Shown piece after piece: positions 1 through 5,118 of a stretch of 5,118 nt of DNA. Source of the DNA: Myxococcales bacterium. Lineage in GTDB: Bacteria > Myxococcota_A > Polyangia > Polyangiales > Houyiibacteriaceae. The stretch is from the NCBI GenBank assembly GCA_030622585.1, contig JAUXFZ010000233.1, positions 1-5,118 of the forward strand, written 5' to 3'. A model generated the notes under the pieces. It was not told the DNA's origin, made no database searches, and saw only the letters and a program-made list of their open reading frames with translations. Positions within the stretch are counted from its first letter, which is position 1. The number at the start of each line of letters is the position of its first letter. A program made the position numbers and the translations under genes.

Positions 1-398
1 CGACGCTTGCCCTCGAGCCGCCTGCGCTTCGAAGCGCGGGAAGGCTTGGTCCCGATGCGGCGTTTCGGAGCCACCAGCGCCTTTCTGATCAATTTGCGCA
101 GGCCGTCGCGCGCCCGTTCGAGATTCTGTCTCTGCGCACGCTCGGCCTGTGCGCTTATCGTGAGGGCCCCCTGAGCATCGAGTCGCCTGCCCGCCAGCTT
201 TCGCAGACGCGCCTTCTGCGCGCGGGTGAGGGAGTCGGTGCCGCGGAGGTCGAAGCGGAGGGTCACTTTGGTCGCGACCTTGTTGACGTTCTGGCCCCCA
301 GGGCCGGACGCGCGGCTCGCACTCCACGACAGATCCCTAGCGGGGACCACCAACTGCGGATTGATGACCAGGTCCTTCGTGCTCGGGTCCACAGGCAT
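1..398 (-). CDS. arfB: ArfB (YaeJ-type) ribosome-rescue peptidyl-tRNA hydrolase, 3' end cut off by window edge
   Basis: ArfB is a codon-independent release factor: it enters the A site of ribosomes stalled on truncated mRNA and hydrolyses the peptidyl-tRNA ester bond. Reading the minus strand from ATG at 398..396 gives about 132 residues with no stop before the window edge. The catalytic loop SGPGGQNVNKVATKV lies at residues 31-45, with GGQ at 34-36, followed by TLRFDL. The C-terminal part is strongly basic (KPSRASKRRRLEGKR), matching the ArfB tail that occupies the mRNA entry channel. E. coli ArfB is 140 residues, so only a short piece of the tail is probably missing. There is no domain 2 or stop-codon recognition domain as in RF1/RF2, which favours ArfB over a true release factor. 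An in-frame TAG at 434..432 limits the start; a GTG four codons upstream (410..408) is an alternative. No strong Shine-Dalgarno is visible. The gene lies 33 bp after the stop of the beta-barrel gene on the same strand, so coupled transcription is likely. Confidence 0.93.
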   Translation of the reverse strand, partial: MPVDPSTKDLVINPQLVVPARDLSWSASRASGPGGQNVNKVATKVTLRFDLRGTDSLTRAQKARLRKLAGRRLDAQGALTISAQAERAQRQNLERARDGLRKLIRKALVAPKRRIGTKPSRASKRRRLEGKR

Positions 399-431
399 CG
401 CCCAGAGCACACCACGCGCAGTGGCGACGCG

Positions 432-1169
432 CTAGGTGCCCAAGTGGACCGTCAGCGCGAAGGTGCCGGCGATGGCAGTGCCAGCCGTGCCAGCAGTGAC
501 GCGGGCTCCTGTACCCGTCACGGTCTCGTTGCCCTGGAAGACTAGACCGATGATCGAGTAATCGAAGTCAGCGGCGATCGACAGCCACTTCACGAGGGGG
601 ATGCGAAAGCCGACGCCGATCGATGCCCCGCCACCGTGACTCTTGACGTTGGTTAGCAGATTGTCCAAGCCCGGAATCGCGAGGCCTCCGCTGGTGGTGT
701 AGTAGTTGAAACCCAGCCGAATCGATGGGTGCACGTAGGGGATGGCGCGGATGAGGAACCCGAGGTCCAATCCGACCGTCGTCAGGTCGAATGGGTCATA
801 GTCCGCGCGCTTGAACCGGACGCCAATCGTCGATGAGCCGGTGCGAAAACGAAGGGCGGCCCCGAACTCCGGGCCCCGCACGACCACTCTCGGGATCAGC
901 GGCCGGAGATTCTCAGGAATGATGCCGAGCGTTCGGAACTGCGTGACGTTGAAGCGAGAGGGGCCCGCGGTGGCCTCGAGCCAAACCCTTCCGCCAACCT
1001 TCTTGTCGTACGCCTTGGTTTTTTCGGGCACGTCTTCTACGACTTCTCCGTTCGACCCCGCGAGCGGCACGCCGTTCTGTTCGACCGAGAACTCGTTGGG
1101 CAGCGTCTGCGCACTGGCCCCCACCGTCACTATCCAGAACACCCCAAGAACGAAAGCAAAGCGTTTCAT
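432..1169 (-). CDS. Predicted outer-membrane beta-barrel protein with signal peptide, function unknown
   Basis: The protein has 245 residues when read from ATG at 1169..1167. The N-terminus is a classical Sec signal peptide: MKR, a hydrophobic stretch at 4-16, and an ASA/QT cleavage site after residue 20. The mature chain is rich in Gly and aromatics with alternating hydrophobic/polar segments typical of transmembrane beta strands, for example around 60-68, 100-119, 131-158, 178-190, 195-211 and 232-243. It has no cysteine and no internal hydrophobic helix. I infer a small outer-membrane barrel of roughly 8 strands, but I do not recognise a specific family. It is far too short and not helical enough to be a TolC-type outer-membrane factor. 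The end reads FALTVHLGT, so the terminal aromatic common in barrel proteins is absent, and 218-236 is a Gly/Thr/Ala low-complexity run. An in-frame ATG at 1223 would add 18 residues ahead of the signal peptide and lacks support; the chosen start has a G-rich Shine-Dalgarno. The gene lies between the RND permease and arfB, in the same direction. Confidence 0.8.
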   Translation of the reverse strand: MKRFAFVLGVFWIVTVGASAQTLPNEFSVEQNGVPLAGSNGEVVEDVPEKTKAYDKKVGGRVWLEATAGPSRFNVTQFRTLGIIPENLRPLIPRVVVRGPEFGAALRFRTGSSTIGVRFKRADYDPFDLTTVGLDLGFLIRAIPYVHPSIRLGFNYYTTSGGLAIPGLDNLLTNVKSHGGGASIGVGFRIPLVKWLSIAADFDYSIIGLVFQGNETVTGTGARVTAGTAGTAIAGTFALTVHLGT

Positions 1170-1172
1170 CGG

Positions 1173-1179
1173 TTCCCCC
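1173..1179 (-). promoter_or_regulatory. Ribosome-binding site that decides the beta-barrel protein start
   Basis: On the minus strand GGGGGAA ends 3 bases before the ATG at 1169, and its GGGG core sits 6 bases before it. It supports the start that places the signal peptide at the very N-terminus, instead of the ATG 18 codons upstream. Confidence 0.55.
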
Positions 1180-1228
1180 AAACCATTGACACGACGCGCT
1201 CCCAACGGAGTCGCGATCCCCATCGATC

Positions 1229-1257
1229 AGTGTCGAGGTGGGCGCCAGGGGCGTCAA
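1229..1257 (-). promoter_or_regulatory. Possible weak sigma70-type promoter in the permease/beta-barrel gap
   Basis: The 116-bp gap between the permease stop and the beta-barrel start (1170..1285) contains, on the minus strand, TTGACG (1257..1252, five of six matches to the -35 consensus). It is followed after 17 bases by GACACT (1234..1229, only three of six for the -10). Transcription would begin near 1222, giving a leader of about 50 bases. The gap has no hairpin followed by a T-run on the minus strand, so I see no intrinsic terminator and read-through from the permease remains possible. The -10 match is poor, so this is a candidate only. Confidence 0.2.
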
Positions 1258-1285
1258 TGGCAACGGCACCTCATTGTGGGGGAGA

Positions 1286-4200
1286 TCACACTTGCGGACG
1301 CACGCTGTCGCTCGCGAGAAAGTCGAGCTCGCCTGTTGGGGGCCCCGGGGGTGGAATCGTCGGGTTGCCGCCCAGCCGAGCGAAGAGGTTTCCTGTCGTT
1401 CGGCGGGCGTCTTCGAGGACGAGATAGCCGCACGGGATGATCAGCAACATGATGAAGGTGCCGGCAAGCACTCCGAACCCGAGCGACACGGCCATCGGGA
1501 TCAAGAAGCGCGCCTGAACCGAGGTTTCCAAGATGATCGGTGCAAGCCCGAAGAACGTCGTCAGTGAGGTGAGGAGGATGGGGCGGAAGCGGCGCGCGCC
1601 GCCCGCGAGGACGGCCTCCCACAGGCCCAGGCCTTCTTCTTCGCGGTAGCGGTTGATCGCCACGATGAGGATCAGCGAATCGTTGACGACGACCCCGGAC
1701 AGCGCGACCAAGCCGAGCATGCTCATCAGGCTGAGGTTGAAGCCCATCACCACGTGGCCCCAAACCGCGCCGACCATGCCGAAAGGGATACCCGACATCA
1801 CTAGGATTGGTTGGGAGTAGCTTCGGAATACAACCGCGAGGATCGAAAAAATCGTGATCAACGCGAGCAGGAAGCCGAGTCCCAAGGCTTTCATCGTCTC
1901 GCTTTGTCGCTCTTGCACGCCGCCGAGGTCGTACGTCAGACCGGGGATGTCTGCGAGGAGCTGCGGAAGCTCGCGCTGAAGGATCTGTGCGTTGATCTCG
2001 TTGGCATTGGTGTCCTCGTCAGCAATGTCAGCCGTGATGCTGATATTGCGGCGCCCGTCGGTCCGGTTGATGACGGTATAAGCCTGGCCGCGCGAGACGA
2101 TTGCGGCCTCCGATACCGGTAGCTCCCCGCCGGACGGTGTTCTGATGATCAAGTTGTCGACGTGGTAGAGAGACTCCCTTTCTTCGCGAGGCAGTCGCAC
2201 GTAGACTCGGACCTCGTCGCGCCCACGCTGTTGGCGAAGCGCTTCGGAGCCGAAGAACGATGCACGAACCTGGCGAGCCAGCTCTATCTCGGTGAGACCC
2301 TGCGCGACTGCGACGTCGGTGAGGCGGAAATCGAGCTGCTCCTTTCCTTTCGTGACGCCGCTGTCGATGTCGCGGAGACCGCTATAGGACGCGATCTCCG
2401 ACGCGAGCCGCTGAGCTGCCGTCTCCAGGGTCGCCACGTCCTCGTGAATGAGTTGGATGTCGACGGGACTGCCGGGCTCGATCCCGAACTCGTACCTAAA
2501 CACCATCGACTCCGCGCCGGGGATTTCGCCGATCGCTTGGCGCCAGCGCTCGACGAACTGCTGCGTGGTGAGCTCTCGCTCGTCGGAGCTCACGAGGTAG
2601 ATCATCACGGTGGATCGTTCCGTGCCTTCGGTTGCGAATACGCCATCGAAGCCCGGTTCGAGCGTCGAGCTGGCGCCGACGTCCTGATAGAGGCCGCGCG
2701 AAATTGGTTTCGGCTCGGCCATCGCTTGCTCCGCTTCCCCGAGAACCGACCGGGCGGCCGCGCTGATACGTTCGGTGACGCGCTCGGTCACCGCGATCGG
2801 GGTTCCCACCGGCAGTTTCAATTGTGCGGTGATCAAGTCGCCTTCGACTTTCGGCATGAACGTGAAGGGGACTCGGCCAGCGACCACACCCGCCGTGAGG
2901 ATCACGATGGCCACCCCCGCGGCGATGGTGAAATATCGCCACCGCAACGCTCTGCGCAGCAGGGGGAGATACCCGTGCTTGATGAACTCCTCTAGTCGCC
3001 GGGGCACCTCCAACCTGGAGACTCGCTCCATCAACCAGAGATAGGGCGCAAGTATGGTTCTCAACCACCACGGCATCGCGTGAGAGAGGTGGGCGGGCAG
3101 GATCAGAAGCGACTCGAGCAACGAGATCAGGAGAACCGCGATGACGAGCGTCGGGAGCACCCGGAAGAACTTGCCCATGACGCCAGGCACGAGAAGCATG
3201 GGTGCAAACGCGACGCAGGTGGTGACGATGGCGAAGACGACCGGCTGAGCGACTTCCTTTGCACCGAGGATGGCCGATTCCAGGAGCCCTTTGCCCTCGG
3301 ACTGCTGTTTATAGATGGCTTCGCCGATGACGATGGCGTCGTCGACCACCATGCCGAGGGTCACGATGAACCCGAAGAGGGAGATCATGTTGATCGATAG
3401 GTCGGCTGCGGGGAAGAGCAGAAGAGCGCCCGAGAACGAGATGGGGATCCCCAGCGTGACCCAGAACGCGAGGCGGGCTTCGAGGAAGAGCCCTAGGATC
3501 AGCAGTACCAAGAGGAGGCCGATACGCGCGTTGCGCATCAGGAGCGAGAGCCGCTGCTCGTATATCTCCGCGGCGTCAAACCAGGGCGCGGCGTGCAAGC
3601 CTTGGGGTAGTGTTGCCTGCAGCTCCGCGACATGTTCTTTGGCGGCAGCGACCACTGTCAGAGGCGTTTCGTCGCCGACCCGGAACACGTTGATCATCGC
3701 AGCCCGCTTGCCATTGAACGTGGCTCTGCGGTCGTTCTGCTGAAAGCCGTCTTTCACGGTTGCGATGTCGCGGACGCGCACCTGGGACCCGTCCGGTGGG
3801 CTCAGCAGCACGATGTCGCCGAACTCGTGGCCCCGATCGCGTCGCTCGGTGGTTCGAAGCAGAACCTCGCCTGCCGTGGTCTTGACGGCTCCTCCCGGGA
3901 GCTCGACCGATGCGGCCCGGATTCGCGCAGCGATTTCGTCGAGCGTCAGATGGTACTTGCGAAGCTGCGCTTGCGGGACCTCGATGCTGATCTCGAGGGG
4001 ACGGATGCCCGTCAGCTCCACGTAGGTGATGCGCTCGTCGCGTAGCAACTCGCGTCGACTGTTTTCAGCGACGGCGCGTAGGGTGGCCTCGTCGACATCG
4101 CCATAGAGCACAATCGAGATCGCCTGCTGGCGCGGCGCAAGAATACTGACGGTCGGACGTTCCACGTCGGCTGGAAACGAGGTGATTCGGTCGACCGCGC

Positions 4201-4567
4201 TCTTGACGTCGTTCAGTGCGCGATCCTGCTTGGTGCCGAGGAGGAGCTCTGCGGTCACCGTCGCGGAGCCTTCGCGAGCCGTCGAGCGAACCTCCTTGAT
4301 GCCGTCGACGCCCCGGATCCCTTCTTCGATCGCGAGGACGACCGCCTGCTCCACTTCGGCGGGGCTCGCTCCCGGATAGACGACTTCGACCAACACGACG
4401 TCCAGGTCGACTTCGGGGAACACCTCTTGCTTGATCCCCGCCGCTAGCGTCACGAGGCCGCCCACGATCAGGATGAGCATCAGCACGTTGGCGGCGACGC
4501 GGTTCTTCGCCATCCAGGCGACAGGCCCGCGCTCTTGATCCGGATCGAATTCGGAGGAGGCTGCCAC
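1286..4567 (-). CDS. RND efflux pump permease subunit, AcrB-like (HAE family)
   Basis: This 1093-residue protein is an inner-membrane proton/substrate antiporter of the AcrB/AcrD/AcrF type, which pumps amphiphilic compounds from the periplasm or inner membrane into an adaptor/outer-membrane channel. The full duplicated RND layout is present: TM1 (about 26-44); a first porter/docking loop (45-340) with VVYPGASPAEVEQAV near 62-77; TM2-6 (about 348-491); TM7 (546-565); a second large periplasmic loop (566-890); and TM8-12 (895-1050). TM4 carries the proton-relay Asp pair in GMVVDDAIV (D409, D410; AcrB D407/D408). RRFRPILLTSLTT (992-1004) is the conserved entry to TM11. TM10 reads SGVVVNDSL (957-965), with Val where AcrB has Lys940. 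Length is slightly above AcrB (1049), partly from a 43-residue cytoplasmic tail with a PPPGPP stretch. The start is GTG, supported by GGAG seven bases upstream. No adaptor gene is adjacent. The substrate cannot be deduced, so no symbol is given. No frameshift or internal stop is seen. Confidence 0.95.
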   Translation of the reverse strand: MAASSEFDPDQERGPVAWMAKNRVAANVLMLILIVGGLVTLAAGIKQEVFPEVDLDVVLVEVVYPGASPAEVEQAVVLAIEEGIRGVDGIKEVRSTAREGSATVTAELLLGTKQDRALNDVKSAVDRITSFPADVERPTVSILAPRQQAISIVLYGDVDEATLRAVAENSRRELLRDERITYVELTGIRPLEISIEVPQAQLRKYHLTLDEIAARIRAASVELPGGAVKTTAGEVLLRTTERRDRGHEFGDIVLLSPPDGSQVRVRDIATVKDGFQQNDRRATFNGKRAAMINVFRVGDETPLTVVAAAKEHVAELQATLPQGLHAAPWFDAAEIYEQRLSLLMRNARIGLLLVLLILGLFLEARLAFWVTLGIPISFSGALLLFPAADLSINMISLFGFIVTLGMVVDDAIVIGEAIYKQQSEGKGLLESAILGAKEVAQPVVFAIVTTCVAFAPMLLVPGVMGKFFRVLPTLVIAVLLISLLESLLILPAHLSHAMPWWLRTILAPYLWLMERVSRLEVPRRLEEFIKHGYLPLLRRALRWRYFTIAAGVAIVILTAGVVAGRVPFTFMPKVEGDLITAQLKLPVGTPIAVTERVTERISAAARSVLGEAEQAMAEPKPISRGLYQDVGASSTLEPGFDGVFATEGTERSTVMIYLVSSDERELTTQQFVERWRQAIGEIPGAESMVFRYEFGIEPGSPVDIQLIHEDVATLETAAQRLASEIASYSGLRDIDSGVTKGKEQLDFRLTDVAVAQGLTEIELARQVRASFFGSEALRQQRGRDEVRVYVRLPREERESLYHVDNLIIRTPSGGELPVSEAAIVSRGQAYTVINRTDGRRNISITADIADEDTNANEINAQILQRELPQLLADIPGLTYDLGGVQERQSETMKALGLGFLLALITIFSILAVVFRSYSQPILVMSGIPFGMVGAVWGHVVMGFNLSLMSMLGLVALSGVVVNDSLILIVAINRYREEEGLGLWEAVLAGGARRFRPILLTSLTTFFGLAPIILETSVQARFLIPMAVSLGFGVLAGTFIMLLIIPCGYLVLEDARRTTGNLFARLGGNPTIPPPGPPTGELDFLASDSVRPQV

Positions 4568-4572
4568 GCTCG

Positions 4573-4578
4573 CTCTCC
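4573..4578 (-). promoter_or_regulatory. Ribosome-binding site of the RND permease (GTG start)
   Basis: On the minus strand GGAGAG (4578..4573) has its GGAG core seven bases before the GTG codon at 4567..4565. The spacing is ideal and supports the GTG as the true start; the first membrane helix then begins about 25 residues in, as expected for this family. Confidence 0.65.
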
Positions 4579-4648
4579 GGTCTAGTGGTCATGCCCGTTA
4601 CGCGCAACCAAGTGACACCGATGCAAAGGTCGCCTAAGCTCGTCCCCG

Positions 4649-4668
4649 CTACGCATCCGAGAGCGTAG
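4649..4668 (+). repeat. Short inverted repeat touching the ribosome-binding site of the small membrane protein gene
   Basis: CTACGC (4649..4654) and GCGTAG (4663..4668) form a perfect 6-bp dyad around an 8-base loop. The right arm shares its last two bases with the AGGAGG Shine-Dalgarno (4667..4672). It could be a 5'-leader hairpin affecting translation or a repressor operator next to the predicted transcription start. A 6-bp dyad in about 100 bases is not statistically striking. Confidence 0.35.
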
Positions 4669-4672
4669 GAGG
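4667..4672 (+). promoter_or_regulatory. Strong ribosome-binding site of the small membrane protein
   Basis: A full AGGAGG consensus lies 8 bases ahead of the GTG codon at 4681..4683. This consensus-perfect site decides the start codon and supports the gene being truly expressed despite its small size and GTG start. Confidence 0.75.
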
Positions 4673-4680
4673 AGAGCAGC

Positions 4681-5061
4681 GTGCTGAGGAAGTTCGTTTT
4701 GATCACCGGGTTTCTGGATATTCCGATCGGCCTTGCGACTTGGGCGGCGGCTATTCTCGAACCGCAAGACACTCATTTCGGCGCCTTGATGACCTGCGGC
4801 GCCTTCTTGATATTCGCCGGCGCCGCGCTCATGTGGTCGGCACAAGACATGAAGGCGCGCGCGCCCATCATCTTCTGGCAGGCCCTCGTCCGCGTAACCG
4901 CCGTCGCCGCCATCATCTACATGGTTCCGAAAGGCCTCGCCGACTCCTGGCAATACGGCATCTGCGTTTTCGACGGCGCTATCGCCCTCGTCTACATCAC
5001 CGGAATGATGAAACACACCGGAACGTCGTTCTTCGGCTTGATGATCGGGAAGACCGCCTAA
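4681..5061 (+). CDS. Small four-helix integral membrane protein, function unknown
   Basis: The protein has 126 residues, starts with GTG and ends with TAA at 5059..5061. I do not recognise the family. Four hydrophobic segments are visible: about 5-26, 34-53, 61-82 and 88-108, with short loops and a short C-terminal tail. There is no cleavable signal peptide, so it should stay in the inner membrane. Polar or charged residues fall inside or at the edge of the helices: D13 in TM1, R71 in TM3 (segment FWQALVRVTAV) and D98 in TM4; these could form a buried charge network, which is inference. Its size and topology resemble DoxX-like and other small four-helix DUF families, but I saw no diagnostic motif. 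It is divergent from the RND permease and alone on its strand in this window. The perfect Shine-Dalgarno, lack of internal stops and coherent hydrophobic pattern argue for a real gene; the minus-strand reading frame opposite it is an implausible low-complexity product. Confidence 0.8.
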   Translation: MLRKFVLITGFLDIPIGLATWAAAILEPQDTHFGALMTCGAFLIFAGAALMWSAQDMKARAPIIFWQALVRVTAVAAIIYMVPKGLADSWQYGICVFDGAIALVYITGMMKHTGTSFFGLMIGKTA

Positions 5062-5118
5062 CGAGCAAAGCGACTGAGTCACCGGAGAGCCGGAACGCGG
5101 CGGAGCGTGATGTGGGGA
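5062..5118. other. Right-edge intergenic sequence, no supported feature
   Basis: The 57 bases after the membrane protein stop show no terminator with a T-run. An ATG at 5110 preceded by GGAG (5102..5105) could open another plus-strand gene, but only three codons are inside the window, so nothing can be concluded. Confidence 0.4.

Larger units (their letters stand above)
4568..4680. promoter_or_regulatory. Divergent intergenic region between RND permease and small membrane protein
   Basis: These 113 bases must contain the start signals of both divergent genes. For the plus-strand gene a plausible sigma70 promoter is GTGACA (4612..4617, five of six) and TAAGCT (4635..4640, three of six) with a 17-base spacer, placing the transcription start near 4647. 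No convincing promoter was found for the permease on the minus strand. A 12-base near-palindrome, GTTACGCGCAAC (4597..4608, one mismatched pair), lies just upstream of the candidate -35 box and could be an operator shared by both genes, but it is short enough to occur by chance. Confidence 0.4.

Noticed and set aside
226..435. A 69-codon plus-strand open frame at the left end.
   Set aside because: It lies antisense to the GGQ region of arfB, whose product is clearly recognisable; the plus-strand product resembles nothing.
1170..1223. Extended start for the beta-barrel protein at ATG 1223.
   Set aside because: It would place 18 non-hydrophobic residues before a well-formed signal peptide; the ATG at 1169 has its own G-rich ribosome-binding site.
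1235..1271. GAGGTG/CACCTC inverted repeat after the permease stop as a possible terminator.
   Set aside because: The stem is only 6 bp with a loop of about 25 bases and no T-run on the minus strand.
2162..2995. A 277-codon open frame on the plus strand inside the permease gene, with other long antisense frames at 3080..3400 and 3632..4045.
   Set aside because: They lie wholly antisense to a well-supported RND gene, and their products are rich in Arg, Asp and Gly with no domain-like pattern. This is typical of shadow frames in GC-rich DNA.
4582..5082. A 166-codon minus-strand open frame opposite the small membrane protein.
   Set aside because: Its product is a low-complexity hydrophilic chain rich in Asp, Gly and Glu, while the plus strand encodes a coherent four-helix protein with a perfect ribosome-binding site.
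4572..5090. A 10-bp inverted repeat pair (ACCGGAGAGC at 5081..5090 and its complement at 4572..4581) flanking the small membrane protein gene, resembling element ends.
   Set aside because: Several 10-bp matches are expected by chance in a 5-kb window. One copy is simply the permease ribosome-binding region, and there is no transposase or target duplication.
5082..5093. CCGG-AGAG-CCGG mini-hairpin after the membrane protein stop.
   Set aside because: A 4-bp stem without a following T-run is too weak to call a terminator.

Overview
This 5.1-kb window comes from a GC-rich, Gram-negative bacterium. The evidence is a tripartite-pump-type RND inner-membrane permease and a small protein with a signal peptide and outer-membrane beta-barrel character. 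Base composition and protein style would fit Deltaproteobacteria, Myxococcota or a related environmental lineage, but nothing here fixes the taxonomy. No tRNA, rRNA, mobile element, CRISPR array or phage gene was seen.

Layout, read right to left on the minus strand: a complete AcrB-like RND efflux permease (GTG start at 4567, stop at 1286); a 116-bp gap; a 245-residue predicted outer-membrane beta-barrel protein (1169 to 432); a 33-bp gap; and the gene for ArfB, the GGQ-type ribosome-rescue peptidyl-tRNA hydrolase, which starts at 398 and runs off the left edge. All three share one strand and could be read together, although the 116-bp gap may hold a separate weak promoter. On the plus strand, divergent from the permease across a 113-bp intergenic region, is a small four-helix membrane protein of unknown function (4681 to 5061). 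The last 57 bases show no supported gene.

Working together: the permease would export amphiphilic compounds using the proton gradient. Such pumps normally need a periplasmic adaptor and a TolC-like channel. Neither is encoded here: the neighbour upstream is divergent and unrelated, and the downstream protein is far too small to be TolC-like. The partners must lie elsewhere, or this permease works in an unusual context. ArfB is a housekeeping rescue factor with no obvious functional link to the envelope genes.

I looked for an undescribed system and did not find a convincing one. The points most worth a second look are the orphan status of the permease, its lysine-free TM10 proton-relay region, the unrecognised small membrane protein, and a dyad that touches that gene's ribosome-binding site.
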